A stretch of DNA of 20,359 bases from Hypsibius dujardini (GCA_001579985.1 LRSR01010054.1:1-20359), one strand, 5' to 3'; counted from the first letter of the stretch, positions 1 to 9,900 are shown. Notes: generated by a model not told the origin, from the letters alone. Made by a program: numbers and translations.

Positions 1-613
1 GACAGACAGGTCAAACCTAATTAACAGTAATTAAATCAATGTTCTCGACACTATGACAAAAAAAGAGGGCATAATGTTACGCCGTTTCAGAATGTAGCCC
101 TAATACAGGTCAAACAATGTCAAACGGTACAAGCAACAACAAAAATTACAACAACAATTTTGTTTATTTTTTGCCTTTGCGGCCGGTGAGGTTGGAATTA
201 ATATACTGATTGCGCATGCGCACTTTTCCGACCGTCGACCCGGCAGGTTCGCACTTGAACGAGGTTTTAAAATTATACGCCCGACCGACTCGTTTCCTCG
301 TTTGTTTGAACGCGCGAACGCGCGATCGACGATTCTTTCGTTTGTGCATTTCCGCAAACGGAAGATATGTTGCCCTAGGAAAAAAGATACGTACCATACT
401 GTGTCAGAAAAAGCAGTTTCGCCATCCCACACCGGAGTGAAATTTTACGGCGCGCATGCAGATTATTATTGCACGACCGCCATAAAGAAAGTTGGCAAAT
501 TACTAGTAATAATATGATCCTGTTCGTTTATTCATAGATTTAGCGTGCTCGTTTCTACCATAATTTCCAATTCTGAACTGCTCCTAATTAATCATTTTCT
601 GTAATTGATACAA
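1..613. other. CpG-rich promoter-like region, no gene recognised
   Basis: No protein-like frame was found here. From about 180 to 345 the DNA is much richer in CG dinucleotides than most of the window, with runs such as GAACGCGCGAACGCGCG, flanked by AT-rich DNA. Together with the palindrome at 211-222 this suggests a CpG-type promoter, possibly of the decayed gene that begins near 614 or of a gene beyond the left edge. That role is inference. Confidence 0.35.
211..222. promoter_or_regulatory. NRF1/Ewg-type palindromic site
   Basis: The 12 bases TGCGCATGCGCA are a perfect palindrome and match the known consensus of nuclear respiratory factor 1 (YGCGCAYGCGCR; Ewg in insects), which usually sits in CpG-rich core promoters. 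The match is seen directly; use as a binding site is inferred. Confidence 0.45.
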
Positions 614-1206
614 ATGACTGAACCATCGGAAATATTATCATTGACAATAACGTCAACGAAGAGGGATAAATCGCTTTAACTAGCAGCAAAGCGCAGAGAA
701 ATAAGGCTGCTGCCAAAATTGTCAAAGCAGAAACGAAGCATTCCAAACTCCCGCGGCAACGTAATCATGCACTGCTGAAATAAGCCATTCGAGAATGTGC
801 TTTCTAAATTGAGGAGAGGCAGTGAAACCCTGCGTACAACAAAATTGCCGATGCACTCAACCAGGTTCAAGTGTGGCCTACAATAAAGGATTGTTGTTAT
901 TGCCGCGAACCCCTCACTCTCCTTCTAGACAAATGGGTAGCCTGGAACAAGGCTGAGATGAGAGTCACAGGAGGAGGGGCGACGTTGAAGCTTCCACGAA
1001 GCCGCTTGGAACATTGATGGAGGCACTCAGATGGAAGGGCCGTCTGGATGGTACAACAGCGGTGGGGGCCAAGTGGGAGGTGGGCCAACAATTGTGCGGA
1101 AGGGTGCACCGACGTTGTTGATGAACTAACTACCATTGGGCCCGGAGGAGAGGAACACACCGCAGCAAACAGCAGCGACGACGACGCGATCCTACTTAAC
1201 TTCTGA
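614..1206 (+). pseudogene. Decayed Myb/SANT-like DNA-binding protein gene
   Basis: Protein-like segments follow one another but change frame. An ATG at 614 opens MTEPSEILSL; later pieces read QKRSIPN, then FENVLSKLRRGSETLRTTK in another frame, then KIADALNQVQVWPTIK, DKWVAWNKAEMRVTGGG and an acidic tail with NSSDDDAILL before a stop at 1204-1206. A further segment, LEHLMEALRWKGRLDGTTAV, lies in a shifted frame around 1010-1070. The order (basic start, ALNxV motif, xKWxxxK motif, TGGG, then acidic region) is typical of the Myb/SANT-like domain of zeste-type and Harbinger-associated proteins. At least three frame changes and several stops argue against a working gene. Family assignment comes from remembered motif patterns, not from a search. 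The antisense frame at 897-1160 is only its shadow. Confidence 0.5.
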
Positions 1207-2514
1207 AGCAGCGATTTTTAGCTGGAAGATCTGTCCTTTTTCTATTTATGTGAAGAGATTGCTTACTATTTTTTGAAAAAAGGTTTTTATCCAGAAAAGT
1301 ACGTTTGTAATGTCGAGCGCTATAGATAAAAAAATCTACTCGTATTGCTCGTAAAGACACGTGTGCGCACTACACAACAACACACCAAACTCGGTAGTAA
1401 GTGCCGACCAATTGCAGATTCAACTTCATGTTCTTCGAGAAATCGAGAAAAGCAAAAAATTGGGTAATCCTGCCAAATGTCCAGTCGACAGGCAATCGAT
1501 AGGTATCGGAAGAAGTTTTTTACGTCCAAAACGGAGTCAAGACGTAGGGTGTGCAACTATACCCCTGATCCCCATAGGCGTGCTGGTGAGTTCCGTGGAG
1601 ATATTTTTTCTTTTATATATAAGTTGCTTTCTTTGAAAATCCTGTTGTTGTGGCTTATTCCAACGACGGGATTGACAACGTGCAAAAAGAGACCGTTAGG
1701 CGATGTGGAACACTGATACTTAAGCGCATGCTTGCACTTGTAACAGTCACACAGTACTTCTTTGGTAGAGGTTTGGCCTAAAATATAAAAACTGAACGGT
1801 ATAGTACTGTACTGTAGTGAACAGAGTGAGATCTTCTAGATATTTTTTCGTCTCGTGCAAGGCACCCATATTCCACCATGGTTCCAACCTGGGTTTTTCA
1901 ACTGACGCGGGAGATAAGTTACGTCTACAGACCGCGCGGCTTGGTTTCAGATTTGGAATTTAGTTTAAACTTGTCTTGTTCCGCCTGGGGTTGAAAAAGT
2001 TAGTCGGTTGCTTTTACTCTCTTAAATATTTGTGAATATTCTTTCATTTTGCGCAAATTGCGACAAATTAATCTATTATTGAATCAAGTTACTAGTAGTA
2101 TCATCAGATATCAGAGAATTTGTTGTTGTTGTTGTGTGAAAGCTGAGAATCTGGCATACTGACTGGATCCAACGGTTTACAACAAATTGCCTTTGCCTCC
2201 TCGGTACGTGAAATTCATTCAGGAGGTTTCGGATACAAAGTTTGTCAGTAAACGTGCTTTCCTGGGTTTTTTAGATCGCTCGGCAAACCTAAAACGGAAA
2301 TGGGATCTCCTATCTCATTTGTTTACTTTCGTCACCTGATTGCCTTCTTTAGCTGGAATCTCGGTCTAATATTTTGGCACTGTTCATTTAGTTTTTTTTG
2401 CTATCAATTTGAAAATGGCTGGGCAAATTTCCGTAAATTAATGGTTCATTGCTACGGGTCTATACAAAACAGGCCTATAGGGCAATGCAGTTTTCGATTG
2501 GCCAAACCGCTGGG

Positions 2515-2745
2515 AGAAACAGGGTGGAACCAGGCTGGAAACTAGATTAGTACAGTGCCAATTCATGTTAAATTGGCATAGGAACCCAGGCTGGATACAG
2601 CCTGCATTCCAGCCATGTCAACAAGTGTTGGATACAGGCTGGAAAGTACGGAGCATTCCAGTCTCTTCACTCAGATATTTCGACTGGATTGCAGCCTGTT
2701 TTGAAGTAATCAAAATAGACTGAATCCAAGGAGGAACCAGTCAAG
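2515..2745. repeat. Degenerate AGGCTGGAA / CCAGCCTG repeat
   Basis: Copies of a short motif recur in both orientations: AACCAGGCTGGAAAC, CCCAGGCTGGATACAGCCTG, ATTCCAGCC, ATACAGGCTGGAAAG, ATTCCAGTC, GACTGGATTGCAGCCTG and AGACTGAATCC. Spacing is irregular and copies differ, so this is an old, scrambled repeat rather than a fresh tandem array. Similar motifs occur at 15925-16025 and 16735-16875. Confidence 0.5.
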
Positions 2746-2935
2746 AGTTAACCATAGGTAAGGTCACTCTACCTATGCGTTGAAACTATGGGTCTTGTAT
2801 TTTTTGCCCCAACTCGTACCCCTATATATCACCAGCCACATCTTACGTCACCATAAATAGTCTTTTTAGGAACGTCTCAAAGTAGTAACTTGTGGGCCGT
2901 ATGAAATAGATCTCCAAACTAAATTTTGTCCGCTA

Positions 2936-3007
2936 TCCGTTCGTCGGTTGTCCGTGCGGCTGTCGGTTTGGATCAAACAGCAAACGAATGGGAGGTCGAC
3001 GAACGGA
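2936..3007. repeat. Inverted repeat, 11-bp arms
   Basis: TCCGTTCGTCG at 2936-2946 is exactly complementary to CGACGAACGGA at 2997-3007, leaving a 50-bp loop that contains GTTTGGATCAAAC, itself partly palindromic. It could fold as a hairpin or be the remnant of a small transposon end; no target-site duplication was identified. Confidence 0.4.
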
Positions 3008-3538
3008 CAATTGAAGGAGAAATTGTTTTTTAGGGGACGTAGCTAAAAAAATCATGATTCTGAAAAGCCGTCGCAAACAGCAGTTTTTTTGTGGCAAAAA
3101 AATATAATAAGTCGAAATAAGGCGCAAAAAAACGAAATTTTGAAAATACTTTGAAACTCAGGGACCCTGGACCTGAAACGTCTTGAATTGCAGGTTATGA
3201 AAGTTTATCTGTCGCATATCGGGTTAGACGCCTGAATTTTTATTGCCAGTTTTTCTACTCTCGCGCCCTGCTCTTCGGGTTCCTGGGGAGGAGCCTCGAC
3301 GAGTTGCAATGACCGACGTTGGGTCAGGACGAAGATTCCTGAGCCAACTTCAGTAGTGATATAGTGATCAGCAATAACGAGTATAACTATTGGTAGTTTC
3401 ACTATCGATTCTTCGTCCATGTCCTCATCTTCGTCTTCGTCTTCCTCAGCTTCTTCCAGCTCGTGCAGTGAAGTCAGCGCCTATGGTGGAGGGGCAGTGT
3501 GCTCGGAGTCTAGAGATCTGCTGTGCTGCAAGCTATGA

Positions 3539-4577
3539 GTTTATACGACTGTCTCGGTGGAAACTATCCTTGCCAGTGAGGAAGCAGTAACTACTGTAGA
3601 TGAACAAGTGAGACTCCTTATGTTGTAACTAGTATATGGAAAATAAATTCAAGGCCTGAAATCCCTTTCATTCGTACCTTAATCATCAACGAAACGCCTT
3701 CTATGATTGAAACAGTGAAGAAAAGCAGCAAAGCGACCCAACAACGACTGGCCAGCAATTTCATGTCAAGCTAGGTCCGCAAAGAATTGCAGAGTATACA
3801 AAATTTGCGGTACGACACGATGTCAACTGACTATCGAGAAATGACCAGCAAACGGTTAAACAAAAAATTAACAAAAAGCATTATTGTGTCTTGGAAAAGA
3901 ACTAGTATTGCTTTACATCGAAATGGTAGAATGAAACTGGGCGTTTGCGAAGCAACAAATACTGGGGTGGGTATTACGTAACCAGACCCGAATATCTATT
4001 TTGTCAGTTGATGACAAGAAAGAACCATAAAACTACCGCGCAAATGGGTCCGAATATGATTTAAATGAATTCACAATCGGAACGGAACAACGAGCACCTT
4101 ATCTGTGCGTGAAAGTTTCTGATCTGAACACTGTGGATCCAGAAAAAGAGAGGAACCTGATAAGCGCAGTCGTTGGTGCATGCTCTTACTGGCTAGAGAA
4201 TATAAAACGCGCACTGAGAGAACCTTGAAAAACTCTCCCTTTCAGTGTATGAGGAACATTTGCAGCAGTTCTTTACGACTCCCTTACCGTACCGGTTCAG
4301 CCGAATGACAACCATTTCTGGTACAGAATTTGCAACGACATCCGGGCACTTGACTATGGTGAAAGCAGATCAAAACACAAATTATTTTGCTGGCCTTACA
4401 GATTGGTGGTGCAGCATTAAGATATCTTGAGGATATCGACCTCAACCATCAAAATTTGAACTTGTTGACGACATGACTGTTTTTGAGAATAGCCCCTCGA
4501 ACGGCCTGAAATTCTCAACTGAAATCTTGCTAGTTATAGAATTGTTTGAATGCGGTGCAGGATTTTGCGCTTTATGA
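3539..4577 (+). pseudogene. Decayed coding stretch, unknown family
   Basis: Protein-like segments run in a fixed order but in shifting frames. TVSVETILASEEAVTTVDEQ (from 3548) is followed by a frame carrying SRPEIPFIRTLIINETPSM, then KLGPQRIAEYTKFAVRHDV in the frame that includes 3762. An open stretch at 4031-4228 contains EFTIGTEQRAPYLCVKV and SAVVGACSYWLENIKRAL. A shift near 4218 leads to ENLEKLSLSVYEEHLQQFF and SRMTTISGTEFATTSGHLT, then one in-frame TGA at 4428-4430, and SKFELVDDMTVFENS up to a stop at 4575-4577. The composition is protein-like and the last break is a single stop codon, so this looks like a recently dead gene. I do not recognise the family. Unrecognised introns could explain some of the breaks but not the in-frame stop. 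Confidence 0.45.
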
Positions 4578-4673
4578 ATCACTACTTTGTTTTTAAATAG
4601 CGTGCAAATACTGATGATTGAAATGGTCTCCCTAAAAAGAGCATCGAAATATGTAAAATGGCGGGAAACTTAA

Positions 4674-6115
4674 TCAACTACTAGTGTTGCGCCTCGTTAT
4701 AATCCTGGGCCAAAACATATGCAGCCGCTCCAAACTACGATGATGTCGTGCAACGGGGAAGGTGACGTCTTGACAGCTTGCCCGATCGAACATGAAGAAC
4801 GAGTTCCGCCGACCCTTCGTTAGATCGTAGGCATGAGACAATCGCCCAGTTTTCAGGTATAGAGGATCATTATAGATGGATTCCAGTCCCATTTTCCCCA
4901 CGAAGTCCCGCCCTTCGTGAATTTTTCCAGAATCAGTCCAAAATACGGTACATGTGATGGCATAGCCTGGATCCAGCAGTAACTGTCGTGGAACCCTTTT
5001 GGTCACCGACAGTTGTCCATAACTCAGTCCTCGTGATGAAACACAACTACGGACACTTTCCTCCCTAGTGAGAAAACTGCTACCCAATTCCACAACCTGA
5101 TTCCACACGCCTTCACAATGTTCACCGGCGGGTTCGAGTTCTCCAAAAAGACAAATCACAGACCATTGAAATTGCGGGTATTCGGCCCGTAGGACGGTCG
5201 CGAGGGGTATTCTCCTTGTGGCTTTGAACTCCTTTTTCAGTTTGCTGAAGGTGCTAAGTGTAAGCCCGGAATAAAGTGGCCGGACAAAGTCGCACACTTT
5301 GACCGACAATTCGCTACACAGACCATTCTCTGCCACGGTGCAGTCCACGTGCTTTTTGTCGATGCAAGCACAGGTAAAGAGAAAGCTGGACTTGGTTTTT
5401 AAGCTTCCGTACTCCAATTCCGCTAATATCTCCCTCACATACCGTGATTGTGCGCAGATTCTAGCAGTTGTCCATTGTTTCGCTGGTTCACATTCTACGA
5501 AGAGGCATTTGTCTTCATTCTTAACAGACTGTCGTTTTGATTTATCGGTTATCCAAAGATAAGCCAATTCTGCACTACATGCTTGAAACACCAGCAAACA
5601 AATGTGTTGTTCCCACACCGCAAAATGCTTCCAATCGCGACCGCACTTTGTCACGATATCGTCGATCAGTTTTCGTCTAACGCCCTCCCTCGTCAAACGT
5701 GTGTGGAGCCAGTGTAGAGCTCCCTCCGGATCGTTCCGTTCATACGCTCGCAAAAAACGATGTTGTGAATCAATATCTAAAGGGTCAGCCAGCCATTGCT
5801 CGAAGCGCAGTTGAGTTTCGGTGATACGCTGTTGGATGGCGCCGAATTCCGCCAGCACTGCTTGGCCCAGCATCTCCAGTTTGATGTCCTTTTCCAGGCC
5901 TGACAAGGCGCTATCGAAGTAGATTTTAATGTCGAGTAATTGCTGCGCAAATCCGTTGCCTAGGACTGTGTTCACCTTGGCGTCGATCTCTTCTTCGGTC
6001 CAGTTGAATTTGGTTTCAGCGTTTCTGTTTGACAGACGGTTCGGGCCAGTTTTCCTACAGCGGCCTTGACGACTGGGGCAAGGACTATTTTAACTGCCGT
6101 CGCTAATTCCTCCAT
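4674..6115 (-). CDS. Unrecognised protein of about 480 residues, frame broken near its N terminus
   Basis: A frame without ATG but open for over 430 codons runs to a stop at 4674. It begins KFNWTEEEIDAKV and is rich in amphipathic helices for its first 150 residues (FGAIQQRITETQLRFEQWL; HICLLVFQACSAELAYLWI at about 124-142), then more Cys- and beta-rich, ending in a basic tail (WPRIITRRNTSS). Its likely start lies in another frame: an ATG at 6113-6115 in strong Kozak context (CACAATGG) opens MEELATAVKIVLAPVVKAAV and continues GKLARTVC before the frame changes near 6010-6040. No intron fits that junction, since the GT...AG pairs I tried there restore the wrong phase. A one-base indel, assembly error or early pseudogenisation are the options. 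There is no clear signal peptide or transmembrane span. The helical first half vaguely recalls rapunzel/SE-cephalotoxin-type proteins, but that is speculation. Confidence 0.75.
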
Positions 6116-6804
6116 TGTGCACAAGGGTGTGTAGTTAGTGACTAGTTTCTCACCTTTAATAAAACCATAAATACATGACAATTTTCTGTGGAATTGTAAC
6201 TGATGTACTGTGGAGGCAGTAAGTACTAGTGCATTTTAACAGCGTTGTCATTTTGCAGAGAGACGAAATTGTTGCGCGATAAAAGCCCTAATGTTACACT
6301 CTCTTTCTTGAGGAGTAATGTTAGCGGTCGCGATTAGACGCAATCAAATTTGGTTCTTGTGATTAGCGTTGGAAGGGAACACAGACTGTTCTCGTGGTGG
6401 GTTAGCTCATGGTCTGTGTCGATACCGAGAACCGGGTAAACCCGATGACACCGCCGAAAAAAATAGAAACGGGTTTTTAGTTTTGGTTAAAACTTAACTT
6501 AAATGCCTTACCAAAAGAAACAAACTAAAGGTACTCAGTAAATACTTGATATTTGACTACAAAAATTAAGTAGTTGACTGATTTTATATTTTGGCTCCCC
6601 TTGTTCAGCTTCCAGGATGACAGTAAGATTACTTCGTTTTGTTTCTCACGTGACTGAACAGAACAGCCGGTGATACTTTTGTGGCGCTTTTCTATACCTT
6701 TATGTATTAAGGATGATCGTCAAAAAAGAACCTGTATCCGGATATTGAGAAAAAGGATAAATTACTTTGAATGGAATACTCGACTTCGTCATCGCGAAAT
6801 ACGT
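6116..6804. other. Spacer between two minus-strand genes
   Basis: This 689-bp stretch should hold the 3' untranslated part of the cadherin-repeat gene and the promoter of the gene ending at 4674. I did not find a canonical AATAAA on the minus strand just past 6805, only variants such as CATAAA near 6700. No TATA box is convincing. Nothing else stands out. Confidence 0.4.
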
Positions 6805-7960
6805 TCAACCAGAACAAGTTCCCAAACCAGAACAAAAACAACTTCCGGAAACAGTGATCGTAACCGGTACGGTTGCAGAATTTCCGTATGGGTCGGAAGC
6901 TTGAGCTGTCAAAGTGTAACTTCCAGCATTCGCAACTGGACCGTTGCTTGTAATCTGGCCAGAATTGGAATCCACTGAAAACGGCGATCCATTTCCGTTA
7001 AGGATTGAATAATTCAACGTGTCGCTTTTTGAGTTGGTCGCCTACAAACAGAGGAATAAAATTTACCGCATTAACACATATCCAAAATATATGTCTATAT
7101 TCATCTCTTTGTCTGTGTCTGTGTCTGTGTTTGTATCTGTGTCTGTGTTTGTATTTGTGTCTGTGTTTGTGCGTCTTTATCTTACCCAAATTAGTCCAAC
7201 TTGGAGCTTTTGCGTTGAGCTGCAGCCCACTGAAAACGCATAAGAAGACTGCTGAAACAACGGTGGGGTCCTGCCTCCGATTCCATATGAGCCTGAACCG
7301 TAACCGTAGTTGCTTGAGCCGTAATTATTTCCGTAATTGTTGGAACCATAGTAGTTGTTTGTACAAGAAGCGACGACAGTGACAGAAGCAGTGGCCGGCA
7401 GTCCGGAAGAGCCGTAAGCTGTCACAAGGAATGTCTCCGGGGTCGGCGTCGCCGTATTCGAAGTAATCAGACCGCTCGATGAGATGGAGTACTGACCACT
7501 GGTACTTCCGCTAATGTAGTTCGATACGTATCCTCCATATACGGTCGCGAACACCTGGCCCACACTCGCTCCAGCCGTGCAGGAAGGAACGGTAAATGTG
7601 TATGCACTTTGGGAAAAACTGGGCGTGGTAATTTGCCGCTTCCTAATGAGATGTCGGGAATTCTGTATAACAGAGTAATATCATCTCAGAAAACTAGGTC
7701 GTGTGTTTGAATGGCAAGAATAACAAATACGCTAGTTTTTTTTAATCGACTTTTGTTTACTCACTGAAGGTTTCAGTCTAGCTTCTGTTAGGAGATGAAA
7801 TTTTTACTTTGGTTTAAGTTGCAATTATTTTGCTGAGCTTTTCATAGTTCTGTTCAAACCAGTGTTGCTATTTCTATCTTACCTGTAAAGAAAATGCTAG
7901 TTGAAAATGTAGAAACCCTACCAACAGCAGGCTACATAGGCAACGCGAAGTTATCGACAT
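6805..7960 (-). CDS. Secreted protein with two cadherin-like repeats
   Basis: Three exons join in phase 0: 7960-7883, 7638-7186 and 7041-6805, giving 255 residues. Exon 1 encodes a signal peptide (MSITSRCLCSLLLVGFLHFQ) and ends at a good donor (CAG|GTAAGA). Exon 2 follows an acceptor AAG|CGG and carries repeat 1 (about residues 33-117: SAYTFTV, VGQVFATV, YSISSSGLITS, TFLVTAYGSSGLPATASV), then a linker at about 119-148 dominated by Asn, Tyr, Gly and Ser. Repeat 2 (about 154-242) spans the second junction: SSYAFSVGC, NYSILNGNG, FSVDSNSGQITS, YTLTAQASDPYGNSATVPVT. The C terminus is short and Cys-rich (CFCSGLGTCSG). There is no transmembrane span, so it is probably an extracellular, cuticle or matrix protein. 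Repeat 1 lacks the acidic residues that bind calcium in classical cadherins; repeat 2 keeps a partial SDPYG version. Cadherin-like fold is my inference from strand spacing and motif order. Confidence 0.8.
7042..7185 (-). repeat. Intron 2 with CA-rich hexanucleotide repeat
   Basis: The second intron of the cadherin-repeat gene (donor GTAAGA at 7185, acceptor TTTGTAG at 7042) is largely built from a degenerate six-base unit. On the sense strand it reads ACACAG / ACACAA / ATACAA. It covers roughly 7098-7175. Confidence 0.7.
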
Positions 7961-9370
7961 AGTTGCATCGATCTGGATATATTTCCGGACACCGTCGTTT
8001 GTAGTGTTCTGGAACCGACAATAACGCAAAACCTGAAGGGGAAAAATGACCAATATACAATGCAGATTTTATGTGACTAACAATTGTCAGTGAATCTGTT
8101 TCTAAGAGTTCTTATATCGTACTTCAAACGTACTGAGGCCACGATATTGTTCAAATCGTACAAGAATGTGGTTTATAGCGTCAAGGAGCGTGAATGGGGA
8201 ACGGAACAATAGCGCTTAGGTCCGTGTTATTCAGCGCTCAACCCTCGACATACATGTGCACTATATGACTCGACATACAGTAGAACAGTTATGTTGTTGA
8301 TTTTTTCTGGGTCTGGTGTTTTGTCCCCACCGGAAGTGATATTGTGTGAGCTGCTGATTCAGCCGTGTTGAGAAGCCTGTCTGCGGATGGCTTCTTCAAT
8401 ATAGGCTTTTGGTAGTAACAAAGGGATGACTCATATTGCCGCTGTTAAAATACGTCATAGGGAGCGATGTTTGGCTTCCTGTCAAGGCGCCTACAGTCAG
8501 ATAGGAGGCCCAGGCATTGCCTGCTCGGGGCCCAACATTGGAACGAGACTTTGTAGATATTTTCCGACTACAAGTTTGTTTTACAAAGCAAGAAACACAG
8601 CGTTCACCCATTGGAACCCATATATTCTGGTGCGGCAATGGTTTCTGGACTGGCTTTAAACCTTGTCTCTGGCGGCTAGAAAAGATTTATTGAAAAATAG
8701 TTTTTTGTATTTGAAAATCGATTTATTGTGGTGTTGTGGTGTTATAGCAGTTTAAATTTCAGTTTCCAATGATTTTTTTGAAAAAGTTTCGACAGAAAAT
8801 CTGACGACGGGGAGTTATCGAGACTGTCTCATTGGGTAAATTCTACAGACAAATAAATGTACAAAAAAACAGTAAAAAAAACAGTGGTAAAAAACGTACG
8901 AAATTTTGGCTATATCCGCCATTCTTTAGACGTATGAAAGTGCCTCAAAGTTCAATGCAGAGATCTTTATAAGTTTCCATGTGATCTGAAAAATTTAAAT
9001 TGTTTAAGAAAGCCCACAACCTCTTCTTTGGTGACAAAATAAGACCAATCACAAAATGCGGCGAGGTGTTGTTCTTCACTGAAGTATCAGGATACGTTAT
9101 TCATGAAATTGAAAAATTTCTTTGCTGTCGATTTTTATTTTGCTTGGAAGTAATGTTTACATTTTTTTTGCTTTTAAATATCTTATTTAAAGGGGACGAG
9201 AACTGTCATTTAAGTTTATCAGAATGCGAGGCATGCGCTGAAATGTACACGCCTTCCCGCTCGATGATTCGGCAAAATATTGGGATTTTCCTATTGGCCA
9301 GGCCATGCGCTTATTTAAAATGCGGTCACTGTTCGTGGCGCGGTACCTTACCGCTGAATGGCCTGACTTT
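7961..9370. other. AT-rich DNA upstream of the cadherin-repeat gene, no gene recognised
   Basis: The first few hundred bases should hold the promoter and 5' untranslated region of the minus-strand gene starting at 7960. Frames overlap on both strands at 8396-8659 in slightly GC-richer DNA, but neither shows a motif or splice structure. A 130-codon frame at 9000-9392 has no ATG at its start and is biased to hydrophobic residues as expected of AT-rich DNA. From 9295 another frame reads MRLFKMRSLFVARYLTAEWP and STLALIASYRMAEKNRFRL, which looks like a decayed coding remnant leading into the repeat that follows. Confidence 0.4.
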
Positions 9371-9900
9371 GGTCCTAGCAAAAGTACTTTAGCTCTGATA
9401 GCCAGCTATCGAATGGCAGAAAAAAATCGTTTTCGCTTATAAGCTCGTCATAAAATCGATTTCAAGCCAGTTCAGGAACCATTAATTGCCGCATCTTGTG
9501 CGATGCAACAGCGATGCGGAATCTTGCTTCATCCGGCCCGCACACGCGTTCGCCTGATCAGTTTCAGTTATTTCAGACGCCTTACGTGTCAGCATTACGA
9601 ACCACAAGCTCACCTCAAATCATTACTTGTAGCGATCTGTTTGCAACTTAAATGGGAATTTTTCCAGTGTCTTAGTCGATGGCCTCCAATCTGCTAGGAT
9701 TTGTTTTGATGATATAAGTGAAACGCGCTAATCCCGACGTTATAAGGACTTTGTTTTTCTCTTCTAGGGCGGCAGGTAGTGTCGGCAAACTGTTTATTCT
9801 CCGAATCAGTCAATCCAACTAAGTGATGGAAGGTACAATACTTACAATACCTGGAGCAGCTGCCCTATTTAATCTAGTGCATGGCACGTCCTATCAATAA
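9371..9900 (+). repeat. Interspersed repeat, copy 1
   Basis: This segment recurs in the same orientation at 19811-20359. The most similar part begins at CACACGCGTTCGCC (9541) and ends at TATCAATAA (9900). A 60-base run from 9590 differs from its partner at only two positions, both C/T changes. The left 150 bases align with several gaps. Both copies share a frame reading QHYEPQA, LKSLLVAICLQL. It is probably a transposable element or its coding remnant; class unknown. Confidence 0.75.

Larger units (their letters stand above)
1207..3538. other. Intergenic DNA, no gene recognised
   Basis: Open frames here are short and have no recognisable motif. The stretch holds a degenerate repeat (2515-2745), an inverted repeat (2936-3007) and a low-complexity codon run at 3419-3465 that reads as polyserine on the plus strand and as an acidic run on the minus strand. 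A small exon-like frame on the minus strand, 3205-3480, is discussed among the findings. Confidence 0.5.

Noticed and set aside
897-1160. Minus-strand frame rich in Ser, Pro and Leu
   Set aside because: It is the antisense of the decayed Myb/SANT-like gene.
7005-7382. Plus-strand frames reading repeated Ser-Val-Cys-Leu
   Set aside because: They are translations of the intronic hexamer repeat and the antisense of the cadherin-repeat exons.
8396-8659. Overlapping frames on both strands in GC-richer DNA
   Set aside because: Neither strand shows splice sites, motifs or an adjoining exon.
9000-9392. 130-codon hydrophobic frame
   Set aside because: No ATG at its start, and its composition follows the AT-rich DNA (Phe, Leu, Ile); no real membrane protein pattern.
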